From the NCBI RefSeq assembly GCF_016808095.1, contig NC_068976.1, positions 702,001-766,000 on the forward strand: a stretch of 64,000 nucleotides of DNA. The letters run 5' to 3'. The notes beneath the pieces are model-generated. The model was given only the letters and a program-made list of their open reading frames with translations. It was not told the DNA's origin and ran no database searches. A program made the translations under genes and the position numbers. Of this stretch, positions 35,704 through 48,300 are shown piece by piece. How positions within the stretch are numbered: the stretch's first letter is position 1; the number at the start of each line of letters is the position of its first letter. This DNA is from Vigna angularis (taxonomy: Eukaryota > Streptophyta > Magnoliopsida > Fabales > Fabaceae).

Positions 35704-36636
35704 TTATTGAAAGCTTTACTGCTATAACGATTATACATATATATAATACTGCCTGTTCAAATACTTTTCTTCTAATGATGTTATTTTATGGAAACCTTTC
35801 AACTTTCTTACTAAATTCTTAGCCCTTGCAACTTGCTTACTAACTTTTGTTTGTTTATGCTAATTTAGAGACAAGGCGTGCAAATAAATAGAAGATTTAG
35901 AATTTCAAAAAAATAGATTTCTATTTATGTTGATTTTTGAAAGTTGAGGGGCTAAGATAAATTTTCCACACACTCAAACGTTGAAAAAAAAATACAGGAA
36001 AAAAGTTAATGTGAAACATGTATTTTTTTCGTCTTTGTCCTAACTTTTTGAAGAGTTCATGGATTATTATAATGCCGTCTACTACATTTTACATTTTGTA
36101 CTTGTGGAATGCTTTTGTTTTTATTAACAAAAGAAAATTCATAATAATCACTTTAGTCTTCCTAAAATGTTAAAACCATCTAATAAGGGTTCTTCAAGAA
36201 CATGTGGCTTCGCTTAGATAAATATTGTACAAAAAGTAATTATCCGTTTTCCTTATTCAAACTCTTTCATCTTGAAAAAGTAAACAAAAAAAATTATTAT
36301 GTCTTGGTGATAATCGACGTCTGTGCCTATATCAAGAATTACACGCCAATAATAACATACTAACCTTTTTTTATTATCGTATTAAATGTTCCCATATTAG
36401 ATAAAAATGAGAAAGTAAAACAATATATAAAGATGAAAGATTTTGGATAAAGAGTGGTGTCGATCTTTTATATAGTTGGCTCAGATGTTATTGGTATTTG
36501 TGTAACCTTATAAAATACTTTTCAATTTTTCAAATATGCAAAACATTGAGTAAAATGGAGAGTTCGTAAAACACTGGGCAAACCGAATTTGTAGACATGT
36601 CCATTTTGAAACGTTCTTATTGGTTACACAACAAAT
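35704..36636. other. AT-rich intergenic DNA, nothing recognised
   Basis: No open frames, repeats or transposon ends can be supported here. Confidence 0.4.
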
Positions 36637-37058
36637 GGGCAAATTCTTCATGCAGTCTCATAATTTCCTCCTGCACCTCTCTAAATTTCAGAACTCTAAA
36701 TTACCCTCCAATTTATAAAAATTTAAAATTTCAGTTCTGCTGTCCGTAACTCAAAAATGTTTCGAATTATACAATAAAAAAATTATTAAACATCTAAAAT
36801 TTTATGTATCAAAAAGTATAGTGTGAAGTGTAAAATTTACATTAAAAAATATAAAATAATATATTACGAAATATACAGAAATACAAAATTTATATTTTGA
36901 AATACACATGGCCTTGTAAATTCTATAATCTGGTATGCAAATTTATATCCCAGTAACTGTTAGATTAAATAAATGGTCAAGATGCAGTGGTTGAAGGATT
37001 GAAATCATTTATATGGAGGTGCAGATTGAAATCATGGTGCTGCGGGACGAAATGTCCC
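36637..37058. mobile_element. MITE-like foldback, about 422 bp
   Basis: The left end reads GGGCAAATTCTTCATGCAG then ATAATTTCCTCCTGCACCTC. The right end, inverted, reads GGGACATTTCGTCCCGCAG then ATGATTTCAATCTGCACCTC. These align over about 55 bp. The CTGCACCTC motif also occurs in the MULE-type ends elsewhere in the window. No clear target duplication was found. Confidence 0.5.
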
Positions 37059-37853
37059 AATAAATTATCCATCATGTTGCCATTTCTTTATACACTCCAT
37101 ACTTTCCATGTGCACACTCCTCCGATAAGGGTGATTAAAAGATCAAACTGTCACCGTTGTCACCCTTGGACATGTGTTGTATACATGTGCTGTATCATGA
37201 ATGGATTCAAGGAAAAAAAATAAATTCAATAATTCAAAAGTATTTTTTCATGAAAATTTTTAGATTGTGTAACTTGAAATTCATGTTACATAATCCAGAC
37301 ATAAAAAAAAAATTAAATTATACAGTTCAAAAAAAATTCATATTACACTAAAAATATTTATAGGAAAAAATAATTTTTAAATTCTGTAATCTAAAAGGTT
37401 TTTTATTCAAAAATTAACTTTCAGATGGTATAATATAGAAATATAAAAGTTTCAAGATTACAAAAGTTAAAAGTAACTTTTATTATACAATTTAAAAGTA
37501 AAGGAAATTAAATTACACATGTTGGAAATAAAAATAATTTTAAAATTGTATAATTCAAAATATTTTTATTTATTAAAAAAATACTTTGAAATTATATAAT
37601 TTAAAAATAAAATAAAAAATTTCTTATTTATGAAATGCACACAGAAAATATGGAGACGAAAAAAGTTTCATGCATGGTTCAGAAGAATATATCTATTGAA
37701 AGAAACCCATATAGCCTTCTTATAAGAACTATTTTGGCTCATATCACAATACAAACTCATTTTCAAAAGGTCATCATATTTTACTCCATAGGAAAACAAA
37801 AACTAAAAACAGAATAAATGATATTTTAATGACTATTTATTTGTCTTTTTAGT
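37059..37853. other. AT-rich stretch with repeated TATAATTTAAAA-like phrases
   Basis: Loose repeats of the type TGTAATTTAAAA or TATAATTCAAAA recur between 37250 and 37620. No gene is seen. Confidence 0.4.
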
Positions 37854-38912
37854 ATATATGTGAGACCCTGAAAATTTGCTCTGTAAATTACATGTCATAT
37901 CATCATTAATGCACACTGTAATCAATACTTATCTCATTTAAAACCCACTTCTATTTCTGCTAAATCCTTCTGCTGGCCACTGAAACCAAACCTTTCATCA
38001 TTCTCTGAAAACACGCACCACGTCATACACTCAGTGCATTAAAAACGCACCAAGTGCTGCATGCACGCATGCCACTTGTCACGCTGGAAGTTTCGGAAGT
38101 CAGAGTGGAGGTGCAGGTGTCCGAAAGAGAGACGCTCGTTCGTCTGGAATTGGAAGGAACAAAAGTGATTTTCGAAAACCCTTCCGTTCACCTGCATCAC
38201 TCATCTTCTTTCTCAGAAATCAAACCATTCATCTTCTCCAACTTCTGTCTAGAAACCCTAAAATTCTCTCTACTGTAATCCTCACGTTTCTCCTCCGATC
38301 CCATTTCCAGCACCGTAGGAACGTTCGTAGCACTAAGAGCTATCCACTGGACCGAACAGCTTCAAGGACTGAAACTGGTAAGTCCCCTTCCATAGCTCGT
38401 CCTTAGGTTTCTGGAAAACTAGGGTTCATAGTTGCATGCAAGCTTGTAGTCTCAGTGTTCTGTATTCTGTGGTTAGATTTGTGTTGGAAGAGTCAAGAAC
38501 GTAAGAAAAGCGTAGTTGGGCGAATCCACTGTTGCATCTAAGACCAGTTTGGTTGCCAATCCGGGTAAGGGAAGCTTATATGTTTAATTTATACTTGCAT
38601 GTTGATTTGATTACGTATGAATGGAGTATGGTTATTGTATAGTTGGAATGATTAAAATTATGAGATCTATATGATGATGATATTGGAGGCGAATTAAATC
38701 TGGAATGAAAGTTATAAAGTTTATAAATTTGAAATCTGGAAAAAAATTTTCTAAGGTTGAGAAATCTGAAATTTTATTCATCCCCTTTGATAAATGACGC
38801 TCGTCACTGTACAGTCTTAAACCGTTCGGTTTCCCCTTAAAATAACTTAGAATGGGATTCCTTCATTTGGAAAGAATTCTGCTCTTGAACGAGCGTCCCC
38901 TTTTTAAATGTT

Positions 38913-39262
38913 GAGCGTTCGGCCTTATGTCGAGCGTTCGTCTTTGAGAGCGTTCGGCCTTATGTCGAGCGTTCGTCTTTGAGAGCGTTCGGCCTTATGT
39001 CGAGCGTTCGTCTTTGAGAGCGTTCGACCTTATGTCGAGCGTTCGTCTTTGAGAGCGTTCGGCCTTATGTCGAGCGTTCGTCTTTGAGAGCGTTCGACCT
39101 TATGTCGAGCGTTCGTCTTTGAGCGCGTTCTACCTCATGTCGAGCGTTCGTCCTTGAGAGTGTTCGACCTCATGTCGAGCGTTCGTCTTTGAGAGCGTTC
39201 GACCTCACGTCGAGCGTTCGTCTTTGAGAGCGTTCGGTCTTATGTCGAGCGTTCGTCTTAGA
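38913..39262. repeat. 35-bp minisatellite with GAGCGTTCG core, about 10 copies
   Basis: The unit is GAGCGTTCGGCCTTATGTCG followed by AGCGTTCGTCTTTGA. Successive starts at 38913, 38948 and 38983 show the exact 35-bp period. Later units diverge and the array continues loosely to about 39360. Each unit holds several CpG sites. It lies inside the solo LTR. Confidence 0.95.
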
Positions 39263-40123
39263 CGGCGCACGGTATTCTACCAAGCGTTCGTCCGAAATAG
39301 CGATCGGCCTTATAACGAGCGTCAGTTCTAAATCGCGCAAGGTCCCACATCAAGCGCTCGTGCTAATTGATTAATTATTTGATAAATATCGTTCGTCCAA
39401 ATATTTCAATATTCATTTTCTTACGTTCGTTCAAATACTGGTATCAGTTTATCTTAACTGGTCAAACAGGGAGTCACATCCGATCATCCAGTACTATGTT
39501 TGAACGCTCGTCCTATTTCTTCAAAGGACTAAACGTTCGTTCTTTTATGCTCTTAAAGTTAAATATGAGATTGATTATGAATGATGATAAATTACAGTGC
39601 GAACGTTATATTAAGTGATTTTATGATTTTGGAATTTGAACGAGCGTTCCAAGGAGGAACGTCTCAGATGTGTTAAATGTTAACTTTGGTAAAGTATGAA
39701 CATGGATAAGTTAAGCCTCGCGGTCCATCCTGATATTTCGTGATACTCCTCTTCAAGTAGAAGGGGGTAGTCATGCGTGGGAATAGCAGGAGGCCCTAGT
39801 CCATTGAGTACTTCGGACAAATAGGGTTAACCTCGAGTGGCAGCTATGAGATTAGATCAGTTACTACACCACTCGGGTGCAAGGACGCTTGTAACTACAT
39901 GGTTCATACAGTCCGGACGGTCTGTCTTATATACGTATTTCTATGATTGCTGATGTATGAGTTACATGTTGTATGTGTGGATTTAGCTGTAAATGTATGT
40001 GTTGATTGTATAAACTAAATATTATAAGCTTACCCTTGCTTTTCCATTGTGTTGTCTGTTGTCCATGTATGTTCCGTCTTGTCAAAATGCAATGATCATC
40101 CGTTGTGGGTGTGAGCAGATGGT

Positions 40124-40207
40124 GGTGCATCCCTTGAGCAAATGCTGGAAGAAGAAAATTTGGAAGATGCAAATCTGGTTGAGGTAGAAGTCAAGGCCGA
40201 GCCTTAG
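40124..40207 (+). other. Short conserved open frame after an acceptor-like site in the LTR
   Basis: After GTGAGCAG the frame reads LEQMLEEENLEDANLVEVEV, then KAEP and a stop. The second LTR copy keeps the same frame (LEEENLEEENLVEVEVKAEP and stop, once its TRIM is removed) despite many base changes. It could be the last exon of an LTR-encoded transcript or a captured gene end. Function is unknown. Confidence 0.4.
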
Positions 40208-40447
40208 AACGCTCGTAGACGTTAGGGTGTAATTGTTAGCTCGTTTTGGACGTTCGGTTAATTCTTTTGTAAAACCGTTCGTTCTGTTTTAATTCCCTGT
40301 ACTTTGTTACGCTCGTATATTTTGTACTGCAGCCGTTCGGCTTTGAACCCTTGAGTTCTGTTTAATGCCAAAGACTGTTTATGTTACTGTTAATTGTAAT
40401 TAATCCTGATTTATGGTAATTACGGTATTTTGGGATGTTACAATATA

Positions 40448-43400
40448 CATTTAGCGTATTTTGTTCATCCAATGATACAAAAAATATTATTTCATTTTTT
40501 TCTTTAAAAAAAATAAAAATAAATTATTATCTCCAAAAATATTTTGAATAATTGATTTTAATATTTTATGTATCGTTACTCTTTATATTCCTGAAACCTA
40601 ATTTAATTTTAGTGTCTTATTAAGAAAGAAAGGAACACGTTTTTGTTAGATTATAGAGATTAAAAACGCATACATTTTTAGAAAGACTAAAATCAATATT
40701 TTTAATTAATTTAAAAATAAAAACATATTTTATGCTTTTTGAAATCCCACACTGTAAATTTTATTACATATTTTTTCCTTAAAAAAATATATAATAATGG
40801 TGAAGATGCCATAATATTGAATTCTTGACAATAAATATCTCAGCTTTCAAATAATCACTCTTAAAAGTGAGTAACTTTCTTTATCTACTCGAACACCAAA
40901 ATCTTTCTCCATATGCTTTTTTGGTTCAGTGTGCCAAATGACTTTGGGAGAAGACTTTTTATTTAGCTATGTTCAATGGGTCACATGACTTTGTCTACAT
41001 CAGCCATCTCATATTCTTCAACTTTTCCCTCTTTTCATTTTAGCATAAAATCATTAATTCATTTATTTTACAATAAAAACATCTCATTTCGTTCTTAATT
41101 TCTTAAGATACATATAAATTTTAAAAAAGGTTTTTTATATTTTTAAATTTGATATAATTTGAAAGACTTGCATGTATTTATGAAATCTACAGCTGTTTCA
41201 TTATCTGTTGAACAAATTAGGAAAAAATAAAAGAAAAACAATATACTATTTTTGTAATTATTAATCATAATAGAAAACAAAACTATATACTTTTTCTTTT
41301 CGAAATCAATCATGCCCAAAAAAGGTAATTTGGGCATGGGACATCAAATTTTGAGTCTAGTATCAACTGAAAATATATTCTCCAAGCAGAAAAATTAATC
41401 CAATTATCATTCCCATAGAATCCATACGAGGTACAAATATATAACTTTTTTTTACATTCACAAAAATTATTTTCCTATTGATTTTCCTGTATATTTATCA
41501 AAATTCAACAAAATATATTTACAAGAAAATTTTCACAAAATATAAACAATTTTAGTATCTCTTTTTCTCTCATCCTATATATGTATAACATCATAGACTT
41601 AATCATATACCATACCTTGACTTTAGATTTCAAAGCCAAAGCTGTAAAACAAAGAACAACCCAATAATTTTTTTTTAATCTTTATACAAATAGAGCAACT
41701 TAGTATGTGTTTATGTTCATATAGAAGGTACATTTCACATAACTTACTTTCCTTATAGTAAAACACAATAGTCTCTTCTCTATGCATTGAAATGTGTATA
41801 ACTATAAACACAGTTGATTTTTGATCAATTTCAACTTAAGCTTATTCTACTATATGATAATTGCTTTTATTATTAATCATCATTAACCCATCAAAACTTT
41901 GTTAGAAAGAACAGTATATAAGTATATATGTAAGTATAGAATCATATAACATCTTTGTTTGGCCCTTTTCCTTTTTGAGCTAGAAAAGTAGTAGGGGGAC
42001 TAGGAAGAACTCTTAGTCAGGCTCACTTCATTAGAGGACCATAGTAAGTTGGTAAGGTGGATCATGTCTCAGTATATAATTCAAGCTTTCATTTATTTCC
42101 TTTTACTTTTGGTCTGCCAAAAGAAACAAGGAATATGTTTGCCATAGCTTTATAATTGCCAAGAATATAACTTCCACATCTTCACATTTTCATGACCAAA
42201 TACACAAAAGAGGGTAAAATAGATTTTCACAGTCCCATTTCCTACAAGGTCCTGTTAATTTTGTTTTTCATAGGTAAATGAGATTGAGACACATCAAAAG
42301 TGTATCTGAATCCCCTGCTATTCATTTAAATTGCATTGTGATGTTGATGTTGCAGCATTACACTATACAAGTCACTGTACTTAAGGGACAACTGTGAGGT
42401 TGAATATGAGTTGTGCACCACATAAAAACTTTGCAATAATTAAAACCCTCTTCACATTTGTTAGTTACAGTTCCAATCATGCAAATGACAACCCCAATTG
42501 CTATGAGCCCTACTAACTTCCCACCCTTAAATTCTACTGTGCCCAGAATCTGTCTCCTCTCTCTAGCTGAATCTCTTAGCAAAATTTGTCATTAGGTATA
42601 ATCAATTTTAGGTATTATTAGGGAAGCTTCTATCTTTAGCTGATTAGATTGAGAAAGGTCTTTATCTTAGTTTGTGACAAAAAGGTAACGATGTTAAGTG
42701 TTTGAAAGGGGAGAGAATATATGCATTTTTATTTATAAGTTATGTATATGAAGTAGAGTGAAGTTGACAATTGGTGATTTGGTGGTATGATGAAGACTGG
42801 GTGATTGAACATTGTGGAGTGAATGCTGGGCAAAAGAAGAAAGCATGAGGAGGAATTAAGAGGAGAATATGAATGCATGCAAGGTGTTTGTGATAAAACC
42901 TTGTTGTGTATGAGAAAGAAAAGAAGAGATGATATTGGAAGGGTTAAAAATGAAGATTGATTGGTGGGAGTTGGTTGATGAAGGCAGGTTGGGGGGTCAT
43001 GTATAAATAATGTGAAAGTTCTTCTCAAAATCCCTTGAGTATAAAAGAGAGTAGATGGAAATCCAGCTCATAGTTCTTCAACACTGATATGACCCCACGT
43101 GGAGAGGACTGCCAGTTCACGGACTCGTTTGTTTTGCAGGGTTTTTTTAACATAAAAACCACAGGGTCCTTATAGCTGTCTCCTCGTCCCTAACGCTGGC
43201 AACAAGCAAGATAATGACTCCTTCTGCCTCTTTCTTTCTCTATGTGTGTGTATGTGTTTGTTACTCTGTTGTTTGTGGGGGTGCTGCGTGTCTTCCTAGT
43301 TGTCTTCCTTCACTGCAATAAAAACATTATACCTGATCCTTTTGGATGAACTAGGGTATCTTAAACACTAGATCCACACTCAAAACTTAAATCTTTATGT

Positions 43401-45377
43401 ATAATTCAACCTTAACCAATTTCTAACACACCTTCACGTTCCTGATTGAATGAAGTGTGCAATATCAGATATCTGCAGAAGAGATCAGTAGTTAGTTAAT
43501 AGTTTCATTCACATAGATTGTGACATATACTATTTAAAAGATGAAATTCAATTCCACAATATTTTGATGTAAGGTCCAACTAGACTTTGGAAGTGGGAGG
43601 AGGGATATTTATATAAAATATAAGGTAAAAGAAATTCATAGTTGAATTGAATAAAGTAGTTAATTTGGTGGCAGGAGGTGTGACTTTGAGGGTGGTGGGT
43701 TGTGGACAAGATAATGGTCTACCATTAGCTATAAAAGAAGAGGAATATTAGCTTGGTGTTAACAACTGCTAATGATGATTGATGAAGGAATGAAACGATT
43801 GTGATGGATCTACATTATAGCTCTTAACAGTCTTTATTTTGTTTTCATTGTAGCCGGAAAATAGCTTCCAATCCAGCAATAATCACCAACCTTCAACCGA
43901 AAATTAAAAGGAATAGATAAATGAATTAATAAAGAACAAAAGTATATCCTTTCTTTCAAACCTAACTGTAACTGTTCCCTTTCATTCTGGTTGATTTGCT
44001 GGTAATAGCTTATGATTAGCAGATTTGGGGTCATGTGGGATATAGTTTGGTCCCAACATAAAGAAAAAAAGGTGTAAACATGATTGGTCCAGTTAATTAC
44101 CCGAGCACATGATCTATGATCAAATATAATTAACCAACAAAAGTTAAGTCAAATTGATATTGAAATTATTGTTTTTGCTTTGTACATCAATGTCTATATC
44201 TATATCTCATATGCGCATAACTTTTGCTGCAACAAACATTTTGGAAGAAGGAAGCGGACTGAGTAAAAATTTGATCTGCTTCATTCCATGTCTGTAGACC
44301 AAAGCTGCCAACGACAGCACGCACACCCTCTTGCTTATTATATACATCACACAACTTCTTCTTTTCATGTAAAAAGAACCATCTGATCATGATCAGAGGG
44401 TCCATATCTTTTGTTGTTGGAAAACTAACATTTTAACGAGTACCCTTTTGTTTTTTTGTTTTTTTCCTCACAATTATTCTTTGTATAATCAATATCATAT
44501 ACAAAAAAGATGTGTTGAAAATTTGGTAAGTGAATACTTCTCCTAATAAACATTCAAAATGGCATTATTGGAACTAATCCTTCCTACCCTTTTGCTTATA
44601 AGCAGGGATAAACATTTATTTTATAAAGAAGAGAATATAAGATCCATGTTTGAAAGCGAAGATAGGCTAGGGTGGTGTGTAATGTATTGGGAAAAAGAAT
44701 GAGCAATGAGGGGAGAAGAAGAGAAGGACAAGGAAATAAGAGTTGTTTAAGTCAAAATGGAAAATTGATTGGATGGTGGGAGAGTATACTAATGCAGAGA
44801 CAGAGGGGAAACACTTCAAGTGAGATAGTAACGCAGCTGTCACTTGTGATATACTACAAAGCCCACACCATCTCTTCCTTCTCTCTTTGGCCAGCAAATT
44901 AGAGTTTGCAGCTGTCAGATCTCTTTCTCTCTCCTCCACCACCACCCTTTTTCTAACTCCCTTTTCCTTTTCCCTTAAAACAATAAATTATATATATTTT
45001 TATAAAACAACTCCCTTTTTTTTAATTATTTTTTCCTTTTCGTATATTTTTGTTTTAATTAACTAACTCCTCTGTCACAAACAACCATCAAATTATAACG
45101 ATACCACACCATCATAAACCATACCCACCACCCCTTTCCCTCAGCCTCTCTTCAAATTCAATGATTCTTGTGTCGTGAAGGGGCGTTGTTGAATGGTGAA
45201 GTAGGACAAATACAAGACCACACACAGAGAAAGATAGAGAGAGAGAGAGAGCAGAAAACCAGAAGAGAAAATGGCAGTGACAAGTCAATAAGTAGAGATC
45301 AGAAGAAACAAGACACCCTTTTGAGCTTAACTAGCTTTCATGCATAAACAAGGACACCTTTTTCTTCCCTTGACACC
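40448..45377. other. Non-coding region and presumed promoter side of the RRM gene
   Basis: No protein gene is supported; the open frames here are short and lack family features. A G-box core CACGTG lies in CCCCACGTGGAG at about 43094. A possible TATA (TATATATTTTTATAAAA) lies at about 44991-45007, and a GA-rich stretch (45234-45252) falls where the 5' UTR of the RRM gene is expected. Confidence 0.4.
45234..45252 (+). promoter_or_regulatory. GA repeat in the presumed 5' UTR of the RRM gene
   Basis: A run of GAGAGAGAGA lies about 130 bp before the start codon. GA repeats in this position are common in plant 5' UTRs and can bind BPC-type factors; its role here is inferred. Confidence 0.4.
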
Positions 45378-48300
45378 ATGGCTTACCCACATTACCGATC
45401 ACAGTTCGGAGACACCACGTTCACCAAGGTCTTCGTTGGAGGCCTAGCTTGGGAGACTCCAACCGAAGAAATGCGCAAATATTTTGAGCAGTTTGGTGAG
45501 ATTCTTGAAGCTGTCATTATCACTGATAAGAACACAGGAAAATCTAAAGGCTACGGATTCGTATGTTTCTCTCTTTCTCTCTCTCTCTCTCTCTATCTTT
45601 CTAACTCTTTACTCTGCCTCAAACTTGATTCTCTTTCACTGCAACATGTGTGTTGTTTGATTTGATCCTCATTACACACAAAAACATGTCCCATATAACA
45701 GGTAACATTCCGTGATCCAGAATCAGCTAGAAGGGCATGTGCTGATCCAAACCCAGTGATAGATGGAAGAAGAGCAAATTGTAACATTGCTTCTCTCGGA
45801 AGACCTAGACCATCACCACCAAGAGGTTAATTATTTTATATGCATTTTCATTCTTCCAATGTTATGAACATCATCATCATTATCACAATATCACATATTA
45901 CTATTATACATAGGATAATATACATATATATACACACACACATACATATAAATATGACAATGTTTTTCCTTGATCAAATTTGTGGTTGTGTTGTGGGGGT
46001 GGTAATGCAGGAAGAGGTACATTCCAAGGAGGAGCACCGGGAACAGCTTCATACAGTGGTGTGCCGGCGGCAGGAGGACCGGCACTAGCACCGCCGCCGC
46101 CGCCACCACCACCACCGCTGGTGTACCCGCCATATGGGTTAGTGAGTTAGCTTTGTACATTTACTGTGGGCATTTATTATTACCCATGTCTGTCACTCAC
46201 AGTCAAAGAAACTGGTCCATTGCATTAATTGAGAACTGCATATAGACGCACACATTGCTGTCTACATATGTCGCTTGACTGCTCCCCCCCCAATTACAGT
46301 AGGTCTTGGTGACAGCGTGAAAATCCTCACGTATCATATCACCATTAAAAGTACACACAAGGCCAAACTTTCAACAACCATCATGTGCATTTCCTCCCCT
46401 ACTTTGCTTCCTCTTCTTTTTTTTAACTACCACCACATTCAAAACCTCAATCAATTCAATTTCATTCCCTCCAATCTCATCACTTGATCAACTACTACAT
46501 CAACTGTCAAAATAATAATAAGAAATTACATTTATTACGTCAAAAAAACATTATTGAAAGAAAGGATACACTAAAAGTGACCGGTCGGATTATTGCATAT
46601 CTTGTGGTTCTGATAGGGATTACTCATTGGCAAAACATGTTTTAAAATAAAGACCAATATGACTCATTTTATGTTATAGTTTAAGCTTTTCTATGTATGT
46701 TGAAACTTGAAGGAAGAAAAAAAAAACTACATTTTTCGCACTACAACCTGACATAGGGGTAAAATAGAGATGTGGGGGGGTTAGGTTTTCGTGTCTTTTA
46801 AAGAGGAGTGTTGCGATTCAGAGACAATATTGTTGAGTTATTAAAATGTCATAAATTAAAGAAGGCCTAAGAAGATAGGGTGCTTGTAGATTTTACCTAT
46901 CGATGAGAAACATTACTTTGTAACTTATGTGATTGATGATGCTTCTATGGTAATAGTAGAAATGTGGATGACAACAGGTACAGATCAATGGATATTTAAT
47001 CCGTGGCAATGCATGTACATTTTTTTTTTATGTGTTTTATATAGTGGTCCTGCGTCAATAAATTTGTTTTATAATCTTGTACATAATAAAATCCCTCAGC
47101 TCTCGGTACTTTTGCATGTCCTGTACCATCAAGTCATTTTCTCACCAGCAATGTTATTGTTGTCTTATGGTGTATTAGTTGGTAAATTAAAAAGTACTCT
47201 TAAAAAACCATGAACGGATAAACAAAAACAGAAGGGAAATTACTCTTTTGTTAACTTCTTTCATTTTCTGAGGATTGTACGAGTAGAACACACAGTATAC
47301 AAACTTAAGTTTTTGGATTCAATGTAACCGCAGAAAGCCAGAACAAAGAAATGTTGAAGATGAACAGTGTTACTTTATTTATTTCTATTTACAACTTTTC
47401 TTCTTTGTTCTTTCTCTCAGGTGTTTCAAACCTCTTTTTCTTCAATAGTAAAAAAAAAAGTAAAGTGTTTTTTTTCGTAGTTAATTAGGTTTATTTGAAG
47501 GTGATAGATTAACATTAGCCGAATCTTTTCTCTTCTATGTTTCTACAGTGTAGGTAGGGTATTGAATTTTACTGTCTCTTCTTAATCGTAAAGCTGAAGA
47601 TATTATACTGCAAAATAAAATAATAAGATTTTGAGCGGGTGGTTCAACTTTTTGAATCAGCTAGAAACTTCTACCAAATAATAGTTGATAATTCTTTATA
47701 CGTTCTATCAGAAATTTCCTTCCTTAAACTCTACTCTGTCAGTTCCAACGAGGCAGCATAGTTTATACTTTTATGTGCATGCAAAATTTCATATCATTGG
47801 ATGCCACCTTGACCATTCTTTATATATATTGCTTTATTCCTTCCTTTTTCTGCTTGATGGGGCAACTACATGTTCATAATTCCTGAGCCACAAAAAAGAC
47901 TCTCATCACTGAATGAGTCATAACTAATTCAATCTCAAGGACCATGCATATCATATCATACCATACCATGCCATACATACCAAACGCAATAGCACTAACT
48001 CTCATTACACATTGATGAATTAAGGGGTCCCACATGACAACTAATATTAATGGTTTTTTTCCTCACTGGTTTTGCTGGGAAAACCTAACATGTTAAGTTC
48101 AGTGTCAGTCCACAACAATAGGAGTGTTCCATTTTGAGCATTGTTTCTCAAAGAAACAAATGCACCTCTGCATTAACGTATTTCCTTCCATATTTGCTGG
48201 GTGATTAAATTGCTTTCAAATCTCTTTGCAGCTACCCTACCTACACCCCTGATTATGGGTACCATCAAGTAAGCATCTTTTCTCCCTCCAATCAATTAAG

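Larger units (their letters stand above)
37859..40442 (+). mobile_element. Solo LTR, 2.58 kb, TSD ATATA (copy 1)
   Basis: Begins TGTGAGACCCTGAAAA and ends TTTTGGGATGTTACA. ATATA flanks it at 37854-37858 and 40443-40447. It shares ends and body with 51967-54575. Landmarks are a donor-like GTAAGT at about 38380, a 35-bp CpG-rich minisatellite (38913-39262), the block GGCAGCTATGAGATTAGATC...GGTTCATACAGTCCGGACGG, an acceptor-like TGTGAGCAG followed by a short open frame, and several GTTCGGT motifs near the 3' end. No internal retrotransposon region is present. Confidence 0.9.

Noticed and set aside
36987..37223. 78-codon Cys/His-containing frame that could suggest a small zinc protein
   Set aside because: It begins inside the MITE-like foldback and runs into AT-rich DNA; cysteines are not arranged as a known finger.
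38913..39262. Regular 35-bp repeats resembling a CRISPR array
   Set aside because: The units are contiguous with no unique spacers, lie inside a plant LTR, and no cas-like gene is present. It is a minisatellite.
42729..43028. 99-codon minus-strand frame MRRTFTLFIHDPP
   Set aside because: Ser/Pro/His-rich with no domain, no paired splice structure and no neighbour context; probably chance.
43070..43200. Possible microRNA precursor or small-peptide gene upstream of the RRM gene
   Set aside because: I compared it with the common plant microRNA sequences I know and found no match, and saw no convincing long hairpin.
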